A stretch of DNA of 64,000 nt from an uncultured Holophagaceae bacterium (GTDB taxonomy: Bacteria > Acidobacteriota > Holophagae > Holophagales > Holophagaceae): NCBI GenBank assembly GCA_903913215.1, contig CAIWKE010000037.1, forward strand, positions 18,338 through 82,337. The letters are read 5' to 3'. The notes under the pieces are model-generated. The model did no database searches and was not told the origin of the DNA. It saw nothing but the letters and a program-made list of their open reading frames with translations. The translations under genes were made by a program, and so were the position numbers. Below, piece by piece: positions 1-7,934 of this stretch (positions are counted from its first letter, which is position 1; each line of letters starts with the position of its first letter).

Positions 1-434
1 CAGAGCTGAAGGCCATGCGCCTTGGTGTTTCCTACAAGTGGCAGGGCCTGAAGGTGGGCGTGGTCTATGACGACGCGACCCAGACGAACGGCATCATCAC
101 CGGGGCCGGCGCAACTGCGGTTCTTTCGGATGCAAAGCGCTCCGTCATCGCCATTCCCGTGTCCTATGCATGGGGCGATCATGCCGTCTACGCTACCTAC
201 ACCGTGGCTGACAAGACCTCCTCGTACGCCGACACTGGTGCCAAGCAGATTAACGTCGGTTATGACTACGCCCTGACCAAGCGCGCCTTCATCGGGGTCT
301 TCTACACCAAGATTGACAACGACAAGAACGCGAACTACGGTCCTTTCCTCGCCGGCACCGTCTTCGGTGGAACCACCACCGCCACCGGCGAGAGCTTCCG
401 CCAGGTTGGCGTCAACCTGAACTACTGGTTCTAG
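1..434 (+). CDS. Outer-membrane porin, C-terminal part (cut by window edge)
   Basis: This is the C-terminal end of a general diffusion porin; the reading frame is open from base 3 and the start lies outside the window. The visible ~143 residues alternate in the way expected of beta strands (for example VSYAWGDHAVYATYTV and YDYALTKRAFIGVFYTKID) and end in NLNYWF. A C-terminal aromatic Phe is the usual recognition signal for the BAM complex in barrel proteins. The strand pattern and the segment YTKIDND resemble Gram-negative porins of the Porin_4 type. The protein would sit in the outer membrane and admit small solutes. It lies upstream of an amino-acid ABC importer on the same strand, so it could supply that importer, but a hairpin separates the two genes. 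Confidence 0.8.
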   Translation, partial: ELKAMRLGVSYKWQGLKVGVVYDDATQTNGIITGAGATAVLSDAKRSVIAIPVSYAWGDHAVYATYTVADKTSSYADTGAKQINVGYDYALTKRAFIGVFYTKIDNDKNANYGPFLAGTVFGGTTTATGESFRQVGVNLNYWF

Positions 435-485
435 GCAATAGGGACCACGTAGGTTCTGCACGATTCGTTGACTGAAGGACTCGAC

Positions 486-519
486 AGGGGGCGACGGCTG
501 GAACCCGCCGCCGCCCCCT
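486..519 (+). terminator. Possible hairpin terminator after the porin gene
   Basis: An 8-bp inverted repeat, AGGGGGCG / CGCCCCCT, flanks an 18-nt loop that can itself extend the pairing with GC-rich bases. It lies 52 nt after the porin stop and 90 nt before livK. There is no clear T-tract, so it may be a weak or Rho-assisted terminator, or simply GC-rich sequence. Confidence 0.35.
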
Positions 520-608
520 CCTCGGGGACTCTTGCCGCCAGGGCAGGGCACGCCATGTCCAGGCAGCAGCCACCGATTCACATCTCAACTTTCTTCCATG
601 GAGGCAAC

Positions 609-1793
609 ATGCACCTGACACGCAAGATCGCCAAGGGCCTCGCTGCGCTTTCCCTCTGCGCGGGTGTGGCCGTCCTGGCCCAAGACATCAAGATCGCCCA
701 CGTCTATGACAAGACCGGAGTCCTCGAGGCCTACGCCAAGCAGACCCAGGCCGGTCTGGTGATGGGCCTGGAATACGCCACCGGTGGCACCATGATGGTC
801 AACGGCCACAAGCTGGTGATCGTCGAGAAGGACACCCAGGGCAAGCCCGACGTGGCCAAGTCCATGCTGGCCTCGGCCTACGCCGACGACAAGGCCGCCA
901 TCGCCGTGGGCCCCACCAGCTCCGGTGCCGCCCTGGCCATGCTGCCCGTGGCCGAGGAGTACAAGAAGATCCTCCTGGTGGAGCCGGCCGTGGCTGATTC
1001 CATCACCGGCGACAAGTGGAACCGCTACATCTTCCGCACGGGCCGCAACTCCTCCCAGGACGCCATCTCCAACGCCGTGGCCCTGGACAAGGCCGGCTAC
1101 AACATCGCCACCCTGGCCCAGGACGTGGCCTTCGGCAAGGACTTCGTGAAGGCTTTCCGTGGCGCCATCAAGAACGCCAAGCTGGTGCATGAGGAATACC
1201 TGCCCGCCACCACCACCGACTTCACCGCCGGTGCCCAGCGGCTCTTCGACAAGCTCAAGAACCTGCCTGGTCGCAAGATCATCTTCATCAACTGGGCCGG
1301 CGGCGGCAATCCCTTCAAGATCGCCGATCTGGACCCCAAGCGCTATGGCATCGAGATCGCCAGCGGTGGCAACATCCTGCCCGCCATGGCCGCCTACAAG
1401 GCCTTCCCCGGCCTCGAAGGCGCCCTCTACTACTACTACGAGATCCCCAAGAACAAGGTCAACGACTGGCTCGTGAAGGAGCACCAGAAGCGCTTCAACG
1501 CGCCTCCGGACTTCTTCACCGCCGGTGGCATGTCCGCAGGCATCGCCGTGGTGGAAGCCCTCAAGAAGACCAAGGGCGACGCCACCACCGAGAAGCTGAT
1601 CTCCACCATGGAGGGCATGTCCTTCGAGACGCCCAAGGGCAAGATGACCTTCCGCAAGGAGGACCACCAGGCCCTGCAGTCCATGTACCACTTCAAGATC
1701 AAGGTTGATCCCAAGGTGGCGTGGGCTGTGCCTGAGCTCATCCGTGAGATCAAGATCACCGACATGGATATTCCCATCCGCAACAAGCGCTGA
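609..1793 (+). CDS. livK: Periplasmic substrate-binding protein of a branched-chain amino-acid type ABC importer
   Basis: This protein captures the ligand in the periplasm and delivers it to the LivHM-GF importer. The start chosen is the ATG at 609 because GGAGG lies just before it and the next residues form a signal peptide (positive MHLTRK, then a hydrophobic core, cleavage near VLA-Q). Mature sequence begins DIKIAHVYDKTGVLEAYAKQ, typical of type I periplasmic-binding proteins (Peripla_BP_6). The length of 394 residues fits the family. The four transporter genes follow directly on the same strand. The ligand cannot be read from sequence: leucine-type amino acids are the default, while urea, amides or aromatic acids are used by relatives. 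An upstream in-frame extension of 47 residues has no signal-like features and was discarded. Confidence 0.9.
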   Translation: MHLTRKIAKGLAALSLCAGVAVLAQDIKIAHVYDKTGVLEAYAKQTQAGLVMGLEYATGGTMMVNGHKLVIVEKDTQGKPDVAKSMLASAYADDKAAIAVGPTSSGAALAMLPVAEEYKKILLVEPAVADSITGDKWNRYIFRTGRNSSQDAISNAVALDKAGYNIATLAQDVAFGKDFVKAFRGAIKNAKLVHEEYLPATTTDFTAGAQRLFDKLKNLPGRKIIFINWAGGGNPFKIADLDPKRYGIEIASGGNILPAMAAYKAFPGLEGALYYYYEIPKNKVNDWLVKEHQKRFNAPPDFFTAGGMSAGIAVVEALKKTKGDATTEKLISTMEGMSFETPKGKMTFRKEDHQALQSMYHFKIKVDPKVAWAVPELIREIKITDMDIPIRNKR

Positions 1794-1806
1794 GCTCACC
1801 TGAACC

Positions 1807-1834
1807 GGCCACGCGATCCTAGGATCGCGTGGCC
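1807..1834. promoter_or_regulatory. 28-bp perfect palindrome between livK and livG
   Basis: Two 14-nt arms (GGCCACGCGATCCT and its complement) abut with no spacer, 13 nt after the livK stop. In RNA this folds into a strong hairpin. In many ABC operons a hairpin after the binding-protein gene protects its mRNA 3' end and reduces read-through, so the binding protein is made in excess. That role here is inferred from position. Confidence 0.6.
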
Positions 1835-1877
1835 GCGCTTGACCTGTCACTTCACCGCCAAACCGATACGAGAATCA

Positions 1878-2636
1878 ATGACGTTCGCCCTGGAAACCCG
1901 AGAACTCACCATCCGCTTCGGCGGCCATGTGGCGGTCAATGCCGTGTCCTGCGGCTTCGCGCCCGGCACGCTCACCGCCATCGTCGGCCCCAACGGAGCG
2001 GGCAAGACCACCTACTTCAACCTCATCTCTGGCCAACTCAAGGCCAGCGCCGGCAGTGTGCACCTGCAGGGCCACGACATCAGCGGCCTTTCGGCGCCCC
2101 AGCGCAGCCACAAGGGCATCGGCCGGGCCTTCCAGCTGACCAACCTGTTCCCCAACCTGAGCGTGATGGAGAACATCCGGTTGGCCGTCCAGTCCCGTGC
2201 GGGCATGGGCCTCAACATGTGGAGCATCTGGAGCAGCCACAAAGACCTGATCCGCAGAGCCGAGGAGGTCCTCGAAACCGTGGCCCTCACCGCCAAGCGC
2301 GACCTCGCCGCAGCGGCCCTGCCCCACGGGGATCAGCGAAAGCTGGAAGTGGCCATCCTCATGGCTCTGCAGCCCGACATCTTCATGTTCGATGAGCCCA
2401 CAGCGGGCATGAGCGTGGACGAGGTACCCGTGATCCTGGACCTCATCCGCGGCCTCAAGACCCAGGGTGACAAGACCATCCTCCTGGTGGAGCACAAGAT
2501 GGATGTGGTCCGGGAGTTGGCCGACCGCATCATCGTGCTGCACAACGGCGCCCTGGTGGCCGATGGCGACCCCGCCGAGGTGATCGCCTCCCCCATCGTG
2601 CAGGAAGCCTACCTTGGGATCGAGGTGGCCAAATGA
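1878..2636 (+). CDS. livG: Branched-chain amino-acid type ABC transporter ATPase LivG
   Basis: One of the two ATP-hydrolysing subunits that power the importer at the inner face of the membrane. The 252-residue product has Walker A GPNGAGKTT near residue 37 and Walker B followed by DEPTAGMS. The ABC signature region reads LPHGDQRKLEVA, in place of the canonical LSGGQ, as is common in LivG proteins. The C-terminal region ends QEAYLG, also typical of LivG. The start at 1878 is preferred over an in-frame ATG at 1839 because MTFALETRELTIRFGG aligns with the family N-terminus. Its stop overlaps the livF start (ATGA), which indicates coupled translation. Confidence 0.93.
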   Translation: MTFALETRELTIRFGGHVAVNAVSCGFAPGTLTAIVGPNGAGKTTYFNLISGQLKASAGSVHLQGHDISGLSAPQRSHKGIGRAFQLTNLFPNLSVMENIRLAVQSRAGMGLNMWSIWSSHKDLIRRAEEVLETVALTAKRDLAAAALPHGDQRKLEVAILMALQPDIFMFDEPTAGMSVDEVPVILDLIRGLKTQGDKTILLVEHKMDVVRELADRIIVLHNGALVADGDPAEVIASPIVQEAYLGIEVAK

Positions 2637-3370
2637 GCACACCCCTGCTGCAACTCGAAGGCGTGCATACGCACATCGGCGCCTACCACATCCTCCACGG
2701 CGTGGACCTCCAGGTCGCCCAGGGTGAGCTGACGGTGCTGCTGGGCCGCAATGGTGCTGGCAAGACCACCACCCTGCGCACCATCATGGGTCTCTGGAGC
2801 GCCTCCTCTGGCAGCATCCACTTCGACGGCCAGGACATGACCGCTCGGGCCACGCCGGACATCGCCCAGTCGGGCATTGCCTACGTGCCTGAGAACATGG
2901 GTGTCTTTGGCGACCTCACCGTGGCGGAGAACATGCTGTTGGCCGCCCGCGGTGCCCAGCGGGCCGAGGATCTGGATGCGGCGCGGCTGGAGTGGATCTT
3001 CGGCCTCTTCCCCGCCATGAAGCGCTTCTGGGAACACCCTGCAGGCCTGCTCTCCGGCGGCCAGAAGCAGATGCTGGCCGTGGCCCGCGCCATCGTGGAG
3101 CCCCGGAAGCTCCTGCTCGTGGACGAGCCCAGTAAGGGCCTGGCGCCGGCGATCATCCAGAATATGATCTCGGCCTTCCGCGAACTCAAGCAGACCGACA
3201 CCACCATTCTGCTGGTGGAACAGAACTTCAATTTCGCCCGGCAGCTCGGCGACCAGGTCGCCGTCATGGACGGCGGGCGCGTCGTGCATGCGGGCTCCAT
3301 GGCCGCCCTGGCCGAGGACGAGGACTTGCAGCAGCACCTGCTGGGTCTGTCCCTTGCCTCGCACCAGTAG
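2633..3370 (+). CDS. livF: Branched-chain amino-acid type ABC transporter ATPase LivF
   Basis: Second ATPase subunit of the importer, 245 residues. Walker A is GRNGAGKTT at about residues 38-46, the signature is LLSGGQKQML, and Walker B ends LLLVDEPSKGLAP, the classic LivF form. It overlaps livG by 4 nt and is followed by livH after 13 nt. With LivG it is expected to form the asymmetric nucleotide-binding pair beneath the LivH/LivM channel. Confidence 0.93.
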   Translation: MSTPLLQLEGVHTHIGAYHILHGVDLQVAQGELTVLLGRNGAGKTTTLRTIMGLWSASSGSIHFDGQDMTARATPDIAQSGIAYVPENMGVFGDLTVAENMLLAARGAQRAEDLDAARLEWIFGLFPAMKRFWEHPAGLLSGGQKQMLAVARAIVEPRKLLLVDEPSKGLAPAIIQNMISAFRELKQTDTTILLVEQNFNFARQLGDQVAVMDGGRVVHAGSMAALAEDEDLQQHLLGLSLASHQ

Positions 3371-3383
3371 GATAGGAGCATTG

Positions 3384-4406
3384 ATGAATTCCACCGCTAC
3401 CTCGGCTCCGGCCCTCGAGGCGATCCCCAAGGTGAAGCTCGACCTGCTGCCCATGCTTCTGCTGCCGGCCCTGGCCCTCCTGGCGATCCCCCTCACCGGC
3501 TCCTTCTCCACCTGGGTCACGCTCACCTTCGCGGGCCTGGCCATGGGCATGATCATCTTCATCATCGCCTCGGGCCTCACCCTGGTCTTTGGCCTCATGG
3601 ACGTCCTCAACTTCGGCCACGGCGTCTTCATCACCGTGGGTGCCTTCCTCGCCGTCACCATGCTGGGCCTCATGCCCGCCTGGACCGAGAGTGAGCACCT
3701 CTGGCGAAACCTCGCGGCCCTGGTGCCAGCGCTGCTGGTGGCCATGGTCGTGGCCGGGCTTGTGGGCCTGGTCTTCGAGCGGGTCATCATCCGCCCGGTT
3801 TATGGCCAACCCCTGAAGCAGATCCTCATCACTATGGGCGGCATGATCGTGGGCGAGGAACTGATCAAGGTCATCTGGGGACCCCAGGCCGTGCCCCTGC
3901 CATTGCCGGCCGCCTTCCGGGGCTCCCTGCTCATGGGCGACGCCGCTGTGGAGAAGTACCGCATCATCGCGGTGGTCTTGGGCCTGGCGGTTTTTGCGGT
4001 GCTCTACTGGGTGCTCAGCCGCACCAAGATCGGCCTGCTCATCCGGGCCGGAGTGCACGATCGCGAAATGGTCGAGAGCCTCGGCTACCGCATCCGCCGC
4101 CTCTTCGTGGGCGTCTTCGTGGCGGGCTCGGCCCTGGCGGGCCTGGGCGGTGTCATGTGGGGCCTCTACCAGCAGTCCGTGACGCCGCAGATCGGCGGGC
4201 AGGTCAACGTGCTGCTTTTCATCGTCATCATCATCGGCGGCATGGGCTCCATCGGGGGCTGCTTTGTGGGCGCCCTCCTGGTGGGTCTGGTGGCCAACTA
4301 CGCGGGTTTCATGGCCCCCAAGGTCGCCCTCTTCTCCAACATCCTGCTGATGGTGCTCGTGCTTCTGTGGCGCCCCCAGGGCCTCTTTCCGGTAGGTAAA
4401 CGCTGA
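3384..4406 (+). CDS. livH: Branched-chain amino-acid type ABC transporter permease LivH
   Basis: Inner-membrane channel subunit, 340 residues, with about eight hydrophobic segments. The sequence GLTLVFGLMDVLNFGHG is the hallmark of LivH-type permeases, and the later segment IIIGGMGSIGGCFVGALLVG is the conserved cytoplasmic coupling region. The start is the ATG at 3384, preceded by TAGGAG; the longer open frame upstream would overlap livF and has no membrane character. The stop overlaps the livM start (TGATG). Confidence 0.92.
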   Translation: MNSTATSAPALEAIPKVKLDLLPMLLLPALALLAIPLTGSFSTWVTLTFAGLAMGMIIFIIASGLTLVFGLMDVLNFGHGVFITVGAFLAVTMLGLMPAWTESEHLWRNLAALVPALLVAMVVAGLVGLVFERVIIRPVYGQPLKQILITMGGMIVGEELIKVIWGPQAVPLPLPAAFRGSLLMGDAAVEKYRIIAVVLGLAVFAVLYWVLSRTKIGLLIRAGVHDREMVESLGYRIRRLFVGVFVAGSALAGLGGVMWGLYQQSVTPQIGGQVNVLLFIVIIIGGMGSIGGCFVGALLVGLVANYAGFMAPKVALFSNILLMVLVLLWRPQGLFPVGKR

Positions 4407-5476
4407 TGCTCCACCGACTCCTCTCCGGCGATCTGCCGCGCAGCCGTGTGCTGGCGGTGCTGCTGATCCTCATCGTGGCGGGCCTGTTCCTGGTCCCCTT
4501 CATCTTCCCCGGGGCCAAGGCCCTCGATGTGGCCGCGAAGATCTGCATCTTCATCGTGCTGGTGGCCAGCTTCGACCTGCTGCTGGGCTACACAGGGATC
4601 GTCTCTTTCGCCCACACCATGTTCTTCGGTATCGGCGCCTATGGCGTGGCCATCGCCCTCACGCGCCTGGGGCCCACCTGGACCGCCGTGGCGGCGGGGG
4701 CGGGCCTGGCCCTTCTGGTCTCCCTGGCCCTTTCGCTGGTCATCGGGCTCTTCAGCCTGCGGGTGAAGGCCATGTTCTACGCCATGATCACCCTGGCCGT
4801 AGCCACGGCCTTCCAGACCCTGGCCTCCCAGCTCTCAGACTTCACGGGGGGTGAGGACGGCCTCAGCATCCGCGTGCCGGAGCTGCTCACCTCGGCCTTT
4901 CCCGAAGTGCCGCGCCTGTTCCTGGGCGTCGCGCTGAATGGGAAGATCATCTCCTACTACCTGCTGGCCGCCACCACCGTGGTTCTGTTCCTGGTCATGC
5001 TGCGCATCGTCAACTCCCCCTTCGGCCGCGTGCTCCAGGCAATCCGCGAGAACGAGTTCCGGGCCGAGGCGCTTGGCTACAAGACCGTGATCTACCGCAC
5101 CGCCTCCAACGTGCTCTCGGCCCTCTTCGCCACCCTCGCCGGCGTCCTGCTGGCCCTCTGGCTCCACTACAACGGACCCGACACCTCCCTTTCCTTCGAG
5201 ATCATGATCGACCTCCTGCTCATGGTGGTCATCGGGGGCATGGGCACCATGTATGGTTCCGTGGTGGGCGCCACCATCTTCCTGCTGGCCCAGAACTACC
5301 TGCAGGACCTCATGAAGGTGGCCAGCCGCGGCCTCTCGGGCGTGCCCGTGCTGCGGGATCTGGTCCACCCGGACCGCTGGCTCCTCTGGCTGGGCGTGCT
5401 GTTCATCCTCAGCGTCTACCGGTTCCCGGCGGGCATCGTGGGCAAGCTGCGCATGAAGGCGGTCGTTAAGCCCTGA
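4406..5476 (+). CDS. livM: Branched-chain amino-acid type ABC transporter permease LivM
   Basis: Second channel subunit, 356 residues, with many hydrophobic spans. Family landmarks are DLLLGYTGIVSFAHTMFFG near the N-terminus, NSPFGRVLQAIRENE in the middle and VVIGGMGTMYGSVVGA towards the C-terminus. It begins inside the livH stop codon, so the two channel subunits are translationally coupled. It closes the operon; a hairpin follows 18 nt after the stop. Confidence 0.92.
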   Translation: MLHRLLSGDLPRSRVLAVLLILIVAGLFLVPFIFPGAKALDVAAKICIFIVLVASFDLLLGYTGIVSFAHTMFFGIGAYGVAIALTRLGPTWTAVAAGAGLALLVSLALSLVIGLFSLRVKAMFYAMITLAVATAFQTLASQLSDFTGGEDGLSIRVPELLTSAFPEVPRLFLGVALNGKIISYYLLAATTVVLFLVMLRIVNSPFGRVLQAIRENEFRAEALGYKTVIYRTASNVLSALFATLAGVLLALWLHYNGPDTSLSFEIMIDLLLMVVIGGMGTMYGSVVGATIFLLAQNYLQDLMKVASRGLSGVPVLRDLVHPDRWLLWLGVLFILSVYRFPAGIVGKLRMKAVVKP

Positions 5477-5494
5477 CGCACTTTCGTTCTACAA

Positions 5495-5518
5495 CCCATC
5501 GCGCTTCGGCGCGATGGG
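5495..5518. terminator. Bidirectional hairpin between livM and a convergent MFS gene
   Basis: Arms CCCATCGCGC and GCGCGATGGG pair perfectly over 10 bp around a TTCG tetraloop. It lies between two convergent genes, so it can end transcripts from either side. No T-run follows on either strand, so termination efficiency is uncertain. Confidence 0.7.
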
Positions 5519-5539
5519 CTCAGGGAAAAACCAGGCGGG

Positions 5540-6964
5540 TCAGGCTTCGCCTTCCCGGTACCCGGTCATGGCATCGCCCGCATTAGCGGGCAGGCGCAGG
5601 CAGAGGGGCGAGGCCAGGATGGAGACGGCGGTCACGGCCAGGAAGGCCACGCTGAAGTCCGTGAGCATGGCCTGGGCGTGGCCACGAAGGGCCATGGAGA
5701 GGGCCAGGATGCCCGAGGCGAAGCAGATGCCCATGGACAGCATCAGCTGCTGGAAGGTGGCGTAGAAGCTGGTGGCGAGGCTCATGCGGCTTTGCGGGAT
5801 ATCGGCGTAGGCCACGGTGTTGTAGGCGGTGAATTGCAGGGACTGGAAGAAGCCCCCGGCCAGCAGCACACCGTAGACCAGGAGGTGGGGCCAGCCGGGC
5901 CGGAAGGCGGCGCAGAGCGCCAGGAAGGCCGAGGCGATGAGGCCGTTCCAGACCAGGGTGCGGCGGAAGCCGAAGCGCCGCAGAATGGGAGGGCCGGTGA
6001 ACTTCATGACCAGGGCTCCGAGGGCCGTGGCGAAGGTGATGGCGCCACTGCGGGCGGCTGAGTAGCCGAAGCCCACCTGCATCATGAGGGGCATCAGGAA
6101 GGGCAGGGAGCCACCCGTGATGCGGCTGAGGGAACCCGCCGCCACGGAGAGCCCGAAGGTGGGCACCTTCAGAAGGCTGAAGTCGAGGATGGGATGGCTG
6201 GCGCGGCGGGCGTGGAAGGCATAGCCAAGCCCCACAACCAGGCCCACACCGAGCGTCAGGGGCAGCACCCCTGGGCCTGCGGCCTCGCCCCGACTGGCCA
6301 GTTCCAGGCCGAAGACCAGGCAGGAGAGGGACAGCCCTGAGAGCAGGAAGCCCCGCAGGTCGAAGGGGGCCCGTAGCGGTTCCCGGATATCGGGGATGTA
6401 GCGATGGGTCAGGGCCAGGCCCAGGACGCCGATGGGGATGTTCACGTAGAAGATCCAGCGCCAACTCAGGTAGTCCACCAGGAAGCCGCCCAGGGGCGGC
6501 CCCACCACGGGCCCCAGCAGAGCCGGGACGGTGAAGTAGGCCATGGCCTGCACCATGTCCCGCAGGGAGACTGTGCGCAGCAGCACCAGGCGTCCCACGG
6601 GCACCATCATGGCGCCACCGATGCCTTGAAGGACGCGGGCTGCCACCAGGAAGGGCAGGCTGGAGGCTTGGCCACAGAGCATGGAGCCCACGGTGAAGAC
6701 CACGATGGCCAGGCTGAAGACCCGGCGCGCACCGAAGCGGTCGGCGATGTAACCGCTGGCGGGGATGAACACCGCGAGGCCCAGCAGATAGGATGTGAGC
6801 GCCGCGCCCATGTGCAGGGGCGAAACACCAAAGGTGCGGGCCATGGTGGGCAGGGCCGTGGCCAGGATGGTGGAATCCAGCTGCTCCATGAAGAGGGCGC
6901 TGGCGATGATGAGGGCCGTGGTGCGGAAATCGGGTCCGCGCCCCGGCTCGGCGGGCAACGTCAT
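5540..6964 (-). CDS. MFS drug-exporter-like transporter, DHA2 family
   Basis: A 474-residue membrane protein with about 14 hydrophobic segments, the number typical of the DHA2 (EmrB/QacA-type) branch of the major facilitator superfamily. Motifs seen are MEQLDSTILATALPTMA in the first span (DHA2 motif D1), ADRFGARRVF in the first cytoplasmic loop (MFS motif A) and LGPVVGPPLGGFLVDYLSWRWIFYVN around helices 5-6 (motif C and following). It probably expels small toxic compounds using the proton gradient. The substrate cannot be deduced: no MarR/TetR regulator or membrane-fusion partner lies alongside. Confidence 0.85.
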   Translation of the reverse strand: MTLPAEPGRGPDFRTTALIIASALFMEQLDSTILATALPTMARTFGVSPLHMGAALTSYLLGLAVFIPASGYIADRFGARRVFSLAIVVFTVGSMLCGQASSLPFLVAARVLQGIGGAMMVPVGRLVLLRTVSLRDMVQAMAYFTVPALLGPVVGPPLGGFLVDYLSWRWIFYVNIPIGVLGLALTHRYIPDIREPLRAPFDLRGFLLSGLSLSCLVFGLELASRGEAAGPGVLPLTLGVGLVVGLGYAFHARRASHPILDFSLLKVPTFGLSVAAGSLSRITGGSLPFLMPLMMQVGFGYSAARSGAITFATALGALVMKFTGPPILRRFGFRRTLVWNGLIASAFLALCAAFRPGWPHLLVYGVLLAGGFFQSLQFTAYNTVAYADIPQSRMSLATSFYATFQQLMLSMGICFASGILALSMALRGHAQAMLTDFSVAFLAVTAVSILASPLCLRLPANAGDAMTGYREGEA

Positions 6965-6996
6965 GTCAAAACAATATCAGGCGGGCCCGCCTCTCG

Positions 6997-7578
6997 TTAC
7001 CCCAGGAAGGCGAAGAGGAAGAGCCCGATGCCCGCCAGGCCCAGGGCCAGGGAGCCCACCCACACCGGGCGGCTACGGGTGAGCGCCGCCAGGGCCCCCA
7101 GCGCGATGGAGACTTGGAAGAGAGCCACGGTGTTGGCGAAGCGGTGGTGGGCGTGCAGTAGGTGGTCCGCCTCCCGGGACTTTTCGTCGCGCTCCTTCTC
7201 CTTCTCCTTGGCTTCCTTCTGAATCTCAGCCTGCTCCTCGCCGTAGCGCTAGGCCTCCTCCGAGAAGCGGGCCGGGGGCTCCTTACTCAGGGCCTCCCAG
7301 GCGGATCGGGAGGCGGCCTGAACGGCGGCCTTCACGCCCTTCGCCTGGTAGAAGGCCCACTGGTCGGAGGCCAGGGCCTGGAGGCGCGTCGCCTCGGTCT
7401 TGAGTACCAGGGCCTCGTTCACCGTGGAGCCAGCTTCCAGGGCCGCCACGGCCGCGAAGGCCGCCAGCACCCCCGTGGTGAGGGCGATGGCGCGCAGGAA
7501 GCCGCCGCCCTCCTTTTCCATCTCCTCGTGAATGGCTTCGTGCAGCTTTTCGGTTTCGAGTTCCGGTCCTTCGGGCAT
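6997..7578 (-). pseudogene. DUF4337 family membrane protein interrupted by an in-frame TAG
   Basis: The first part (109 residues, start 7578) begins MPEGPELETEKLHEAIHEE and has one membrane segment, followed by DQWAFYQAKGVKAAV. It stops at TAG (complement of 7249-7251). The same frame then continues without any shift as RYGEEQAEIQKEAKEKEKER, then a helix FANTVALFQVSIALGALAAL, a basic turn and a last helix ending FLFAFLG, to a TAA at 6997-6999. Together the two parts make about 193 residues with the layout of DUF4337 proteins: cytoplasmic N-terminus, helix, charged coiled coil, two helices. A single base change (for example from CAG, AAG or GAG) would explain the break. A sequencing error or amber read-through are alternatives. 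The function of the family is unknown. Confidence 0.75.
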
Positions 7579-7934
7579 GAGGTCTCCGTGGGCTGGGGTG
7601 CAGGGCCACCTTAGAGCGGACGGATCGGAGATTCAGCAGGAATCGGCTGACACTTGTTGTCAGGGCCCAACGGGAGGCGCCCCTGTGGGCCTTTACGGAC
7701 TGTCAATGAAAGAGCCGCATGGAACATGAATATTGCACCAATGAGTGCTTCCGGTCACCTCTTGGAGAAGGTCTTGCCCTGGATCGGATTCCTCCGGCTA
7801 GAGTCATGTCGTCCTGTTTCCGGCACCTTTAACCATCCTGCCGCTGCCTCGGGACGGGCCACGACAGAACCGCCCTGCATTCCGACGACCGAGGCCTTCC
7901 GGCCCGCTTTCGCCACTTCCATTCAGGAGGAACC
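7579..7934. other. 356-bp divergent intergenic region upstream of gdhA
   Basis: No convincing gene is seen here. The region separates the minus-strand DUF4337 gene from gdhA and must hold both promoters. A 17-nt palindrome, CTGACA-N5-TGTCAG, lies at 7647-7663 and could be an operator. AGGAGGAACC stands immediately before the gdhA start. I found no confident -35/-10 pair and no recognisable riboswitch or tRNA. Confidence 0.5.

Noticed and set aside
585..1850. 421-residue open frame antisense to livK
   Set aside because: It is a high-GC shadow of livK: His/Gly/Leu-rich with no family features. Similar antisense frames (9212-11548, 15766-18486, 34707-37436, 43883-45988, 47783-50611) were rejected for the same reason.
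7249..7251. Pyrrolysine or selenocysteine recoding at the DUF4337 stop
   Set aside because: TAG is not a selenocysteine codon, and nothing in the window suggests pyrrolysine genes. Mutation or base error is simpler.
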